Made by a program: the position numbers and the translations under genes. 48,036 bases of DNA. It comes from Synergistaceae bacterium OttesenSCG-928-D05 (GTDB lineage Bacteria > Synergistota > Synergistia > Synergistales > Synergistaceae). Location of the stretch: the NCBI GenBank assembly GCA_030266985.1, contig JAJDJB010000009.1, forward strand, positions 1 to 48,036. The letters run 5' to 3'. Positions 16,499 through 25,766 of the stretch are shown here, one piece after another (position 1 is the first letter of the stretch; every line of letters starts with the position of its first letter). The notes beneath the pieces are model-generated. The model saw only the letters and a program-made list of their open reading frames with translations. It made no database searches and was not told the origin of the DNA.

Positions 16499-18826
16499 AT
16501 GTCTTTGCATCCGGTGCTGCCCGTCAGGGACATGGTCATTTTTCCGGGCGTTATTGCGCCTGTTTTCATAAGCCGCCCGCGGTCTGTGAAAGCGATCGAA
16601 GAGGCGACTGCAAATGGTGAATTGATTTTCATCGTCGCACAGAAACACCCCTCGACGGATTCTCCCGGCCCAAATGACCTTTACTCCGCCGGCACCCTTT
16701 GTAAAGTGCTGCGCAGCATCCGCCTGCCTGACGGCACGACAAAGGCAATGATAGAGGGTGGCTGGCGCTGCCGCGTCTCCGTATATATGGAGAACGAAGA
16801 ATATCTTGAAGCGGACGTTGAAAAAATTAAAATCGTCAATGCAGAGGCCACAAAAGAACTCGAAGCGCTTCGCAGAAGCGTTCTTTCCGAGTTTGAGACT
16901 TACGCGAAACTAAATCCAAAAATGCCGGACAGCATGTCGCTTACGGCGCTCGACACGGAAAACCCTGCAACGATGGCAGATATCATCTGTTCACACTCGC
17001 ATCTCAAAATCGCGGACAAGCAGGTTATCCTTGAAACCGAAGACGTCGTGGAACGCTTGAATACGCTTCTTCGTCTGCTCGTCCACGAAAACGAATATCT
17101 TGTCCTCGAACATCAGATACAGGAAAAAGTGCGCGGGGAAATAGACAAAGGCCAGCGCAATTACTATCTGCGTGAACAGCTCAAGATTATCCAGGACGAG
17201 TTAGACGACGGCGGGGGAGCGACTGAGATTGAAGAGCTCCACAAAAGGGTCGATCGCTGCGGGATGCCGACAGAAACGGCCGAGCGCGCCCATCACGAGA
17301 TCACGCGCTATTCGAAGATGGCGCCAATCTCGCCGGAAGCCACCGTCTCAAAAAACTACATAGAATGGCTGATCGATCTGCCTTGGAGCGTTTCCTCGGA
17401 AGACCATATTGATCTGAAACAGGCAAAAAAAATCCTGAACGAAGACCATTACGGCCTGCAGGAAGTCAAGGAACGCATCCTTGAGTTCCTCGCGGTAAGG
17501 AAACTCGCCGCAAACGATATGCGCGCGCAGGTGCTCTGTTTCGTGGGACCGCCCGGCGTGGGCAAAACGTCTCTCGGAAAGTCGATTGCGCGCACTATGG
17601 GGCGCAAGTTTGTCAGCATGTCGCTCGGCGGCATGCGCGACGAAGCGGAGATCCGCGGACATCGCAGGACATATGTCGGTGCGCTGCCCGGGCGGGTCAT
17701 ACAGAAAATCAAGCAGGCAGGCACAAACAATCCGGTACTGCTGATGGACGAGATCGACAAAATCGGTTCCGATTTCAGGGGAGACCCGGCGGCGGCATTG
17801 CTCGAGGTTCTAGATCCGGAACAGAACTGCAGCTTCACGGACAATTTTATTGAACTCTCCTTTGATCTGAGCAAAGTCATGTTCATCACGACGGCAAATT
17901 CCGTCGCGACGATTCCGCGTCCGCTGCTTGACCGCATGGAAATGATCTATCTGCCGGGCTACGTGGCGGAGGAAAAAATTAAAATCGCAAAAAAGCATCT
18001 GCTGCCGCGCATCTATAAAGAGCACGGCCTGACGGTAAAGGATATCTCGATCCCCGATGCCGCGATCAAAAAAGTAATCGCCGCCTACACAATGGAGGCC
18101 GGCGTCCGTGGTTTGGATCGCCAGCTTTCAAAGATATCGCGCAAGGTGGCCGCTGAAATCGCAGAGAATAATGGCAACTGCGGCGAAAAGCCAAAAATCA
18201 TATCTCTGGACACCGTGCAAACGATGCTTGGCGCGCCGAAACTTCATGTGACGCATATCCCGAGGCAGGATGCCCTGGGCGCCGCAATCGGGCTTGCATG
18301 GACGGAAACCGGCGGTGCGGTACTCGTGATTGAATCCGCAGTAATGGAAGGCGGCGGACATGTTTCCTATACGGGCAACCTGGGCGACATTATGCAGGAA
18401 TCCGCACAAACAGCGCTCGCATATTTGCGTTCGCGCGCAGAAACTTACAACCTGACGAACTTCGACTGGCAGAAAAAGGACATCCACATCCATGTGCCGG
18501 AAGGCGCGGTCCCGAAAGACGGACCTTCGGCGGGCATTACGCTGGCGCTCTCGCTCTGTTCCGCACTGACGGGGAGAAAAATTGATAATTCTTACGCAAT
18601 GACGGGAGAAATGACGCTGCACGGCGAAGTGCTCCCCATCGGCGGCGTCCGCGAAAAAATCCTCGCGGCAAAACGCATGGGAATTAAAAAATTGATCATG
18701 CCGGATGACAACCGCGCAGAGATTCAGGAACTCAGCGAATGGATATTGTCGGGCGTCACGATTCACTACGCCAAAACAATCGACAAAGTTTTTGAACTGA
18801 CCCTGCGCCCCGCGGACGTGCTATGA
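16499..18826 (+). CDS. lon: ATP-dependent protease La
   Basis: Lon degrades damaged and regulatory proteins in the cytoplasm. The 775-residue product has the N-terminal LON substrate-binding domain (LPVRDMVIFPGVIAP), a coiled central region, the AAA+ module with GPPGVGKTSLGKS near residue 350 and VLLMDEIDKIG, and the C-terminal protease domain with the Ser677/Lys720 dyad (KDGPSAGITLALSL and GGVREKILAAKRM). Length is normal for LonA. Its ATG begins two bases after the clpX stop, and its stop overlaps the engB start by four bases, so the set clpX-lon-engB is tightly coupled. Confidence 0.98.
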   Translation: MSLHPVLPVRDMVIFPGVIAPVFISRPRSVKAIEEATANGELIFIVAQKHPSTDSPGPNDLYSAGTLCKVLRSIRLPDGTTKAMIEGGWRCRVSVYMENEEYLEADVEKIKIVNAEATKELEALRRSVLSEFETYAKLNPKMPDSMSLTALDTENPATMADIICSHSHLKIADKQVILETEDVVERLNTLLRLLVHENEYLVLEHQIQEKVRGEIDKGQRNYYLREQLKIIQDELDDGGGATEIEELHKRVDRCGMPTETAERAHHEITRYSKMAPISPEATVSKNYIEWLIDLPWSVSSEDHIDLKQAKKILNEDHYGLQEVKERILEFLAVRKLAANDMRAQVLCFVGPPGVGKTSLGKSIARTMGRKFVSMSLGGMRDEAEIRGHRRTYVGALPGRVIQKIKQAGTNNPVLLMDEIDKIGSDFRGDPAAALLEVLDPEQNCSFTDNFIELSFDLSKVMFITTANSVATIPRPLLDRMEMIYLPGYVAEEKIKIAKKHLLPRIYKEHGLTVKDISIPDAAIKKVIAAYTMEAGVRGLDRQLSKISRKVAAEIAENNGNCGEKPKIISLDTVQTMLGAPKLHVTHIPRQDALGAAIGLAWTETGGAVLVIESAVMEGGGHVSYTGNLGDIMQESAQTALAYLRSRAETYNLTNFDWQKKDIHIHVPEGAVPKDGPSAGITLALSLCSALTGRKIDNSYAMTGEMTLHGEVLPIGGVREKILAAKRMGIKKLIMPDDNRAEIQELSEWILSGVTIHYAKTIDKVFELTLRPADVL

Positions 18827-19443
18827 CGCTTTCACATTGGAAGTCCGAACTTTTTTGCACGGCGTTTAATCTCGGACAGATTCCGCCCGCGGAAGATTAT
18901 GAGATCGTCTTCGTTGGCCGCTCCAACGTTGGCAAATCTACTTTGATCAATGCGCTGCTGGGCAGAAAAATCGCCAAGGTAAGCGCAAAACCGGGCAAAA
19001 CACGCAGCATTAATTTCTACAACGTCCACACGGAACCGGCTTTTTCTCTCGTTGACCTCCCCGGCTACGGATATGCGCAGCGGGGCAAGGACGAGCGAAA
19101 ATCATGGTGGAAACTGATCGACAGCTATTTTGAATTGCACAGGCCGATCTCTTTCGTGATGCACCTCATGGATTTTCGTCACGGGCCGCTCGCGAACGAT
19201 AACGAACTGACCTCCTGGCTCGACAGCATGAACATGCCGCGGCTCGTCGTCTTCACAAAAGGAGATAAAATCTCGCGCGGGAAACAGCGCGGGCTTTATC
19301 AGCAGTACATGAAGGCAGGAATCGATTCCGTCCTGCCGCCATTCATCACAAACGGAAAAAACGACGTAGAGATGGAAAAAGTGCGGCAGGGGATATTGCA
19401 GATTCTGGACGAAATGATTAAACTAGACCAGTTGGAACGTTAA
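18823..19443 (+). CDS. engB: Ribosome biogenesis GTPase YsxC/EngB
   Basis: EngB (YihA/YsxC) is an essential GTPase that assists large-subunit assembly. The 206-residue protein has G1 GRSNVGKSTLINALLG, the G2 Thr region in KTRSINFYN, G3 VDLPGYGYAQ and G4 TKGDK. It follows lon with an ATGA overlap, an arrangement widespread among bacteria. The gap after it holds the structured leader of valS, so transcription may be modulated at this point. Confidence 0.97.
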   Translation: MTLSHWKSELFCTAFNLGQIPPAEDYEIVFVGRSNVGKSTLINALLGRKIAKVSAKPGKTRSINFYNVHTEPAFSLVDLPGYGYAQRGKDERKSWWKLIDSYFELHRPISFVMHLMDFRHGPLANDNELTSWLDSMNMPRLVVFTKGDKISRGKQRGLYQQYMKAGIDSVLPPFITNGKNDVEMEKVRQGILQILDEMIKLDQLER

Positions 19444-19473
19444 AAGTATCTTTGTTTCCTGCACGAACCTGTA

Positions 19474-19550
19474 TACCCGAGGAGTCGGAACGGCCGGCCT
19501 GTCGGGATGGGAATAGAAGGGCACGCCACCCGGCGCGTCCAACAAGGAGG
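19474..19550 (+). promoter_or_regulatory. Structured leader before valS
   Basis: Two possible hairpins precede valS: CCCGA at 19476-19480 with TCGGG at 19502-19506, enclosing a GGCCGGCC palindrome, and GGGCACGCC at 19519-19527 with GGCGCGTCC at 19532-19540 (eight of nine pairs including one G-U). The second ends four bases before the AAGGAGG ribosome-binding site at 19544-19550. The leader is too short for a T-box and lacks the T-box sequence. Confidence 0.4.
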
Positions 19551-19558
19551 AACACCCT

Positions 19559-22222
19559 ATGAATCCGGAGAAAATCACTCTGGGAAAGAGCTATGACCCC
19601 GTACCGATCGAAGATAAATGGTACGAGGTGTGGCGTAGCGAAGGACTTTTCAAAGCAGACCCCGAATCACCAAAACCGCCATTTTCAATCGTCATCCCGC
19701 CGCCAAACGTAACGGGATCGTTGCACGTCGGCCATGCGCTGGACAACACGCTGCAGGACATTCTCTGCAGGACGAAGCGCATGCAGGGCTACGAAGTACT
19801 TTGGATGCCGGGCACGGACCACGCGGGCATCGCGACACAGAACGTCGTTGAACGCTCGCTTGCCGCGCAGGGTGTTTCCCGGCACGACCTCGGTCGTGAA
19901 GCGTTCGTCGAGAAGGTCTGGGAATGGAAGGAACAGTACGGCAGCACGATCATCAACCAGCTGAAAAAACTCGGCGCATCCTGCGACTGGGAGCGCGAGC
20001 GCTTTACGATGGACGAAGGACTTTCTTCCGCTGTACGCAAGGTTTTCGTCGATCTCTACAACAAAGGGCTTATTTATCGAGGCAAATACCTCATCAACTG
20101 GTGCCCGCGATGCCATACCGCACTTTCCGACCTTGAAGTGGAGCACGAGGAAAAGACCGGTAAATTCTATGAAGTCGCTTACCGCATCGTCGGCGAGGAC
20201 GGCAGTATCGTCGTTATGACAACGCGCCCGGAAACGATTCTGGGCGATACGGCAATTGCGGTGCATCCGCGTGACGAGCGCAACAGGCACCTGATCGGCA
20301 AAAAAGTAATCGTGCCGGTCGTTGACCGCGTGATCCCGATTATAGAAGACAACATGGTCGACCCCGAGTTCGGCACCGGTTTTGTTAAAATCACGCCCGC
20401 ACACGACCCGAACGACTTCCTCGTCGGACAGCGCCACAACCTGGAACAGATCCAGGTCATCGATGACAACGGCGTCATGAACGAAGCGGCGGGGAAATAT
20501 CAGGGCATGGATCGCTTTGAAGCAAGGGATGCGATCGTCGAAGACCTTGAAAAAATGGGCGCGCTCATGGGCGTACAGGATAAAGTCCATTCGGTGGGCG
20601 AGTGCTACCGCTGCCATTCCGTCATTGAACCCTATCTTTCCGAGCAGTGGTTCGTGAGGGCAAAACCGCTTGCGGACGCGGGCGTAGCAAAGACAAAATC
20701 GGGCGAGATTGATTTCGTGCCTGACCAGTGGACAGGCGTCTATTACCAGTGGATGGAAAATATCCGTGACTGGTGCATTTCCAGACAGCTATGGTGGGGA
20801 CACCGCATCCCGGCGTGGTACTGCGATACGTGCGGGGAGCTCATCGTCGCGATGGAAGCGCCGAAAGCATGTCCAAAGTGTGGCGAGACACATCTGCGCC
20901 AGGACGAAGACGTACTGGATACATGGTTCTCAAGCGCACTCTGGCCGTTCTCCACGATGGGCTGGCCGGAAAAAACAAAGCTGCTTGAAAAATTCTATCC
21001 GACTTCCGTACTCGTGACCGGATTCGACATCATTTTCTTCTGGGTCGCGCGCATGATCATGTTCGGACTTGAATTCATGGACGGCGAAGTTCCGTTCCAC
21101 GACGTCTATATCCACGCTCTTGTGCGCGATGAGAAGGGGCAGAAAATGAGCAAGTCGAAGGGCAATGTCATCGACCCGCTCACGATCGTCGCGGAATACG
21201 GCGCGGACGCAATGCGCCTGACATTTGCCGCGCTCACAGTACAAGGCCGCGATATTTTCCTTTCCAAGGAGCGTATCGGAACATACCGTCTCTTCATGAA
21301 CAAGCTGTGGAACGCGAGCCGTTTCGCACTTATGAACCTGGAGGACGCGGAAGCGGGGCAGAAGTGGGACGACAAAGACCTGCTGCTGCACGATAAATGG
21401 ATACTGAACAGACTTTCGCAGGTCACCGAGGAAATGACGCAGTTGATGGACGGCTATTACTTCGGTGAATCAGCACGTCTCATGTACGATTTCGTCTGGG
21501 GCGAAGTCTGCGACTGGTACTTGGAACTCTCGAAGCCCGCACTGCGCGGCGACGAAGGTGAAGCGCGCCGGAAATCGACGCAGGCGGTACTGCTTGCTGT
21601 GTTTGAAGATACGCTCAAACTGCTGCACCCGACCATTCCCTTTGTGACGGAAGAGCTGTGGCAGGCGTTCCCCTTCGGAACAGGGATTATTGAACGTACG
21701 TCCTGGCCAAAACCGCGCCTTGACAACATCGACGAAAAAACGCTTTCCGACATGGATTTCGTGATGGACATCATCCGCGTCATCAGAAATCTCCGTGCGG
21801 AGGCACGGATTGCGCCGCAACAGCCAATCCCGCGCGTTGCGATAATGGCACATACAGCGGAAGCATCGAGCCTCCTTAAGGAAACGGAGTCGCAAATCAA
21901 GCTGCTCACGAAGGTGGAAGAAATCAATCTGTTCGCAGCGGGCGCGGCAAAACCGGAACGTAGCCTGACAACAATCCTTGACGGCGTGGAAGTCTACATG
22001 CCCGTCGGCGACCTGCTCGACGTCGAAAAAGAGGTACAGCGCATGAAAGCGGACCTCGCAAAACTGCAGAAGGATATCGAAAAGGGCAGGGAAAAGCTCG
22101 CGAATCCGCAGTTCGTCGACCGCGCGCCTGAAGAGATCATCTCAAAAGAAAAGGCGACGCTCGCAGACAACGAGTCCAAATTCGAGCGCATCAGCGAGAA
22201 TCTGAAGAGCCTGACAGAGTAA
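19559..22222 (+). CDS. valS: Valyl-tRNA synthetase
   Basis: The class I synthetase charges tRNA-Val. The 887-residue product shows the HIGH-type motif in GSLHVGHALDNT, the editing domain with TTRPETILGDTAIAVHP, the VLDTWFSSALWPFSTMGWP block and the KMSKSKGNVIDP signature. The C-terminal domain ends in the family's coiled coil (VEKEVQRMKADLAKLQKDI and following heptads, about residues 815-887). Two zinc-type cysteine clusters (WCPRCHT and CDTCGE...CPKCGE) are intact. The ATG follows AAGGAGG. folC starts at the next base after its stop. Confidence 0.98.
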   Translation: MNPEKITLGKSYDPVPIEDKWYEVWRSEGLFKADPESPKPPFSIVIPPPNVTGSLHVGHALDNTLQDILCRTKRMQGYEVLWMPGTDHAGIATQNVVERSLAAQGVSRHDLGREAFVEKVWEWKEQYGSTIINQLKKLGASCDWERERFTMDEGLSSAVRKVFVDLYNKGLIYRGKYLINWCPRCHTALSDLEVEHEEKTGKFYEVAYRIVGEDGSIVVMTTRPETILGDTAIAVHPRDERNRHLIGKKVIVPVVDRVIPIIEDNMVDPEFGTGFVKITPAHDPNDFLVGQRHNLEQIQVIDDNGVMNEAAGKYQGMDRFEARDAIVEDLEKMGALMGVQDKVHSVGECYRCHSVIEPYLSEQWFVRAKPLADAGVAKTKSGEIDFVPDQWTGVYYQWMENIRDWCISRQLWWGHRIPAWYCDTCGELIVAMEAPKACPKCGETHLRQDEDVLDTWFSSALWPFSTMGWPEKTKLLEKFYPTSVLVTGFDIIFFWVARMIMFGLEFMDGEVPFHDVYIHALVRDEKGQKMSKSKGNVIDPLTIVAEYGADAMRLTFAALTVQGRDIFLSKERIGTYRLFMNKLWNASRFALMNLEDAEAGQKWDDKDLLLHDKWILNRLSQVTEEMTQLMDGYYFGESARLMYDFVWGEVCDWYLELSKPALRGDEGEARRKSTQAVLLAVFEDTLKLLHPTIPFVTEELWQAFPFGTGIIERTSWPKPRLDNIDEKTLSDMDFVMDIIRVIRNLRAEARIAPQQPIPRVAIMAHTAEASSLLKETESQIKLLTKVEEINLFAAGAAKPERSLTTILDGVEVYMPVGDLLDVEKEVQRMKADLAKLQKDIEKGREKLANPQFVDRAPEEIISKEKATLADNESKFERISENLKSLTE

Positions 22223-23527
22223 ATGTCGGACGCCTTTAAACAGATTGAACTAAAACTCGAAAAACTGGCAAGTCCCGGGATCGTTCCGGGGCTTGCCAGA
22301 CTTCATATGCTGCTGCCGCTAATCGGCAATCCTCAAAAAGCATTTCCTGCGGTCCATGTAGTAGGCACAAACGGCAAAGGCTCGACCTGCGCAGCGCTTT
22401 CCTCGATCTTCACGGAGGCGGGGTATAAAACGGCGCTTTACACGAGCCCGCATCTGGCTTCGTTCGGAGAACGTCTTGAGATCGGGGGCAAACGAGTTTC
22501 GCCCGAAAAATGGGCGGAGGCGGCTGAAAAAATCCAAACCGCGCTCGCCGCTTCCAAAGAACTGCAAAACGACAGACCTACTTATTTTGAGCTTATCACA
22601 GCCGCGGCTTTTTTCATTATTGCGCGTGAAAACCCGGATATTGCAATCGTAGAGGCCGGGCTCGGCGGGCGGCTTGACGCGACAAACACGCTCGAAAATG
22701 TCCTTTTGAGCCTAATCACGCCTATCGGCGTCGACCACACGGATTATTTGGGTGAAACACTTGCGGAGATCGCCGCCGAAAAATTTGCCGTTGTGCGCAA
22801 AAACACCCCCGCTATTTTTGCAGGCGGAGAAGTACCGCTTGAAAAACAATTCAAACAAACCGCGTATGAAAAAAACGCAAACCCCTTTTTACTTTTGGAA
22901 CTTTGCAGCGTAACGCGTAGAAAAACGGGCCTCGACGGCACCGATTTTTCAATCTTTTGGAACGCGAAACAAAAAAACCTCGATCTACACACACCGCTGA
23001 TCGGCCTTTTTCAGCCGGACAACGCGGCGCTTGCATGCTGCGCGGCACAGCTTCTTCAAGAGCGTTTCCCTGAGCTCAACGAGGACGCGATCAAAAAAGG
23101 CGTTGCCAAAACGCGCTGGGAAGGACGCATCGAAAAGGCAGCGGACAATCCCGTTCTTATTTTTGACGGTGCACACAACCCGCACGCAATGAAAAAGCTC
23201 GCAGAAACGTTGCGTGAGATTTATCCGCCCGGCGTTTTGAACATTGTCTTTGCCGCAATGGCGGACAAGGATGTGCGTTTGATGCTCGACCTTATGAAGG
23301 GACTTTCGCCGACGCTCTACTGCACGCAAGTTCCCGATTTGGCGCGCAGCATGAAAGCGGACTCACTTGCAGCAGCGGCACAGGCGCACGGATTGCAGAC
23401 GGCGGGGAGTTTCGAAAATCCGGTTGACGCGATTCGCGCCGCACGAGCAACAGGAAGACCGACAGTTTGCTGCGGCAGCCTTTATATGATCGGCTGGGTA
23501 AAGGAGCACATGGATGACGAACGATAG
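22223..23527 (+). CDS. folC: Folylpolyglutamate synthase / dihydrofolate synthase
   Basis: FolC adds glutamates to folates and, in bifunctional forms, makes dihydrofolate from dihydropteroate. The 434-residue Mur-ligase-like enzyme has the ATP-binding GTNGKGSTCAALSSI loop, SPHLASFGERL, the EAGLGGRLDATN motif and the FDGAHNPHAM motif of the C-terminal domain. Its ATG directly follows the valS TAA (TAAATG), so it depends on the valS message; the valS-folC pair is common in Firmicutes and relatives. Whether both activities are present cannot be read from sequence alone. Confidence 0.96.
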   Translation: MSDAFKQIELKLEKLASPGIVPGLARLHMLLPLIGNPQKAFPAVHVVGTNGKGSTCAALSSIFTEAGYKTALYTSPHLASFGERLEIGGKRVSPEKWAEAAEKIQTALAASKELQNDRPTYFELITAAAFFIIARENPDIAIVEAGLGGRLDATNTLENVLLSLITPIGVDHTDYLGETLAEIAAEKFAVVRKNTPAIFAGGEVPLEKQFKQTAYEKNANPFLLLELCSVTRRKTGLDGTDFSIFWNAKQKNLDLHTPLIGLFQPDNAALACCAAQLLQERFPELNEDAIKKGVAKTRWEGRIEKAADNPVLIFDGAHNPHAMKKLAETLREIYPPGVLNIVFAAMADKDVRLMLDLMKGLSPTLYCTQVPDLARSMKADSLAAAAQAHGLQTAGSFENPVDAIRAARATGRPTVCCGSLYMIGWVKEHMDDER

Positions 23528-24296
23528 CGCGTTTTCTCTCTCCAACGAAAACGGACTGGTTGTCCTGAATTTTAATCTGCCAGAAGCGCTGCGCGATATT
23601 TTCAGTGTAAAGCTGTTTGGCAGGGGAGCGGCAATGGACGCCGCGCAGGGCAATCCGGAAAAATCATGGCTGGCCGTAAAAACCCCGGAACTGCCAGACG
23701 TAAAACTCATCGCGCCTTATCAGGTGCATGGCACCGCGGTGCTCCCAGCACATGAAATTTACGCATGGCCGACGCGCCCGCAGGCGGACGGCATTTTTCT
23801 TACGCAGGCGGCAAAAGCATGCGGCAGTCTGCGCTTTGCGGACTGCACGCCTGTAATCATAGCGGGAACGAAGCCCCGACCGTGGATGCTGCTTCTGCAT
23901 TCCGGCTACGTCGGCACAGTAAAAGATATTTCCGGAACTGCGCTGGCGCGCGAGATTGAGCGCGGCACAATCGACTTGTCCGGCGAAACCTGGGCATGGA
24001 TCGCGCCCTCGATCTGTCCGAAATGTTATTCGCGCAAAAAAGACGGCGACCTTTCTACAACAAACGGCTTAGCCGTTTTTGATCGAGCGAATTATGAAGA
24101 TAAGGGCAGCCTTGTTTTCTTCGACATCCAATCGCAGATTGCGTTGCAGCTTGAGCGTGCGGGTCTTGCGAAGAATCGGATTTTTACGATGCGCCGTTGT
24201 ACGCATTGCGAACATGGATTTTTTTATTCTTATCGCGGCGGAGACCTCTTGAGCAGAAATTTCCTGCTCGCATGCGCCACGAAAGCTTCTTTATAG
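23514..24296 (+). CDS. pgeF: Laccase-domain protein (PgeF/YfiH family)
   Basis: The 260-residue protein belongs to the DUF152/multicopper polyphenol oxidoreductase-like family, whose members act as purine nucleoside-cleaving enzymes or as the peptidoglycan editing factor PgeF. The metal-binding positions are visible as QVHG, FADCTPV and HSGYVGT; the last differs from the usual HAGWRGT. A Cys pair in ICPKCYS and another in RRCTHCEHGFFYSYRGGD complete the C-terminal signature. The gene overlaps folC by 14 bases with AAGGAG inside folC. The N-terminal 50 residues are less conserved. Family is secure, exact activity is not. Confidence 0.85.
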   Translation: MTNDSAFSLSNENGLVVLNFNLPEALRDIFSVKLFGRGAAMDAAQGNPEKSWLAVKTPELPDVKLIAPYQVHGTAVLPAHEIYAWPTRPQADGIFLTQAAKACGSLRFADCTPVIIAGTKPRPWMLLLHSGYVGTVKDISGTALAREIERGTIDLSGETWAWIAPSICPKCYSRKKDGDLSTTNGLAVFDRANYEDKGSLVFFDIQSQIALQLERAGLAKNRIFTMRRCTHCEHGFFYSYRGGDLLSRNFLLACATKASL

Positions 24297-24371
24297 GGGA
24301 TAATATTAACGGTGCATTGAGAGGGGCTTTCCTTTTTTGCGCAAACCACCGTTCAGGGGTGACATGAGATC

Positions 24372-25343
24372 ATGGAAAATCTGAAAATCGGCGTGATCGG
24401 CGTCGGACACCTTGGAATGCATCACGCCAGGGTATACACAGAAATTTTGGGCGCACAGCTCACAGGCGTCGTCGACATCAATGAAGACCGCGCCGCGGCA
24501 ATCGCCGAACCCTTAGGCGTTCCGCACTACGCAGATATCGAAACATTCCTGAAAGTGAAAAAACCGGACGCGCTGAGCATTGCCGTTCCAACTAGCAAAC
24601 ATTTCGAGATCGCAAAAATCGCGATGGAACACGGCGTGCACGTCCTGATCGAAAAGCCCGTCACCTCAAGCGTCGACGAAGCGGAGCAGCTGCTTCGCCT
24701 CGCGGTCAAGAAAGACCTGATTCTTCAGGTAGGGCACATTGAGCGCTTCAACAGCGCGGTGCAGCACGTACGCGAGTTCGTCAACGATCCCTATATGATC
24801 GAAACGCACCGCATGGGACCTTTCTCTCCGCGCATCAGCGATGTCGGCGTTGTCCTCGACCTGATGATCCACGATGTGGACATCGTCCTCTCGATGGTCA
24901 ATTCCGAACTCGTCTCCATTTCCGCGATGGGCCGCTGTGTGCGTACGGACCATGAGGACGTGGCATCCGCGCAACTCCAGTTTGCAAACGGCGCGATGGC
25001 GCACATCCTCGTGAGCCGCGTTTCGGAAAAACGCATCCGTCAGATGGAGATTATGGAAGCGGAACGCTACATCACACTGAACTACGAGACGCAGGATATC
25101 TCCGTACAGCGCTGCGTGCGCCAGGTTGGCGGTAACGTCGTTGAAGTCATGGAGCATCCTGTTTTTGCAAAGATGGAACCGCTGAAACTCGAACTCCAGC
25201 ACTTTGTTCAGTGCGTGCGCGAAGGCAAACAGCCGATGGTCGGCATCAAGGACGGCAAGCGCGCGCTGGAAATATGCGTTGCGGTGCTGCGCCAGATTCA
25301 CGAAGAAAAGAAACCCGGCGTTTCGCTCGCCGATGCAATCTAA
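24372..25343 (+). CDS. Gfo/Idh/MocA family NAD(P)-dependent oxidoreductase
   Basis: The 323-residue protein has an N-terminal Rossmann fold with GVIGVGHLGMHHAR, the EKP motif in VLIEKPVTSSVDEA, and a C-terminal alpha/beta domain with MIHDVDIVLSMV. In some Gram-negatives a close relative (GnnA) oxidises UDP-GlcNAc for 2,3-diamino lipid A, and similar proteins occur near lipid A genes, but no aminotransferase or lpx gene is next to it here, so the sugar substrate is open. AGGGGTGA lies about ten bases before the ATG. It ends the housekeeping block and is followed by a perfect terminator. Confidence 0.85.
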   Translation: MENLKIGVIGVGHLGMHHARVYTEILGAQLTGVVDINEDRAAAIAEPLGVPHYADIETFLKVKKPDALSIAVPTSKHFEIAKIAMEHGVHVLIEKPVTSSVDEAEQLLRLAVKKDLILQVGHIERFNSAVQHVREFVNDPYMIETHRMGPFSPRISDVGVVLDLMIHDVDIVLSMVNSELVSISAMGRCVRTDHEDVASAQLQFANGAMAHILVSRVSEKRIRQMEIMEAERYITLNYETQDISVQRCVRQVGGNVVEVMEHPVFAKMEPLKLELQHFVQCVREGKQPMVGIKDGKRALEICVAVLRQIHEEKKPGVSLADAI

Positions 25344-25384
25344 GCAATAAGCAATGACAATCGGGCCGTTAGAAGGTATTATTT

Positions 25385-25412
25385 AGAGAGGGGCGTTCCC
25401 CTCTCTTTTTTT
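25385..25412 (+). terminator. Strong terminator closing the tig-to-dehydrogenase block
   Basis: AGAGAGGGG at 25385-25393 pairs perfectly with CCCCTCTCT at 25398-25406 around CGTT, followed by seven T residues. Confidence 0.96.
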
Positions 25413-25445
25413 GTGCCCTGATTTCTGCATGAAAGGGTGTTGCGT

Positions 25446-25682
25446 TTGTTAGATTTTTTAAGTGGAGTTCCGACGGTAAACCTACAGGCGCTTGTCGCGA
25501 TGGTGTTGTTCGGCGTCGCGCTTTTGCTTGCCCGCATGGTCGTCAATATCCAATCCGGAAAATGGCCGGGCGGACCGATGTTTGTGCTCTATCTGCGCGT
25601 CCTTCTGGGTTTTGTTTTTGCTGCGTCAATCGGACTCGGTTTTTATTCTTTCGCTGGCATAGACATTCTTTTTAATAAATAA
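25446..25682 (+). CDS. Small two-helix membrane protein
   Basis: The product of 78 residues (start TTG at 25446, eight bases after GAAAGGG; a GTG at 25437 overlaps that site) has two hydrophobic helices, LVAMVLFGVALLLARMVV and VLYLRVLLGFVFAASIGLGF, joined by a short QSGKWPGGP loop. No family is recognised. It sits between the terminator at 25385 and meaB and could be transcribed with meaB. Codon use resembles its neighbours, and the ribosome-binding site supports a real gene. Confidence 0.65.
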   Translation: MLDFLSGVPTVNLQALVAMVLFGVALLLARMVVNIQSGKWPGGPMFVLYLRVLLGFVFAASIGLGFYSFAGIDILFNK

Positions 25683-25766
25683 CCTCTGCCTCGGACGTAT
25701 GGAAACCCATTCCGTGATAAACTTGAATCTGACAACATAACAAGCAACGATAAAGGAGTTTCTGCC

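Noticed and set aside
19441-19558. T-box riboswitch before valS
   Set aside because: The leader is too short, and no specifier loop or T-box consensus is seen.
24308-24353. Inverted pair AACGGTG and CACCGTT before the dehydrogenase gene
   Set aside because: The arms are seven bases with a 32-base loop and no T run, too weak to call a structure.
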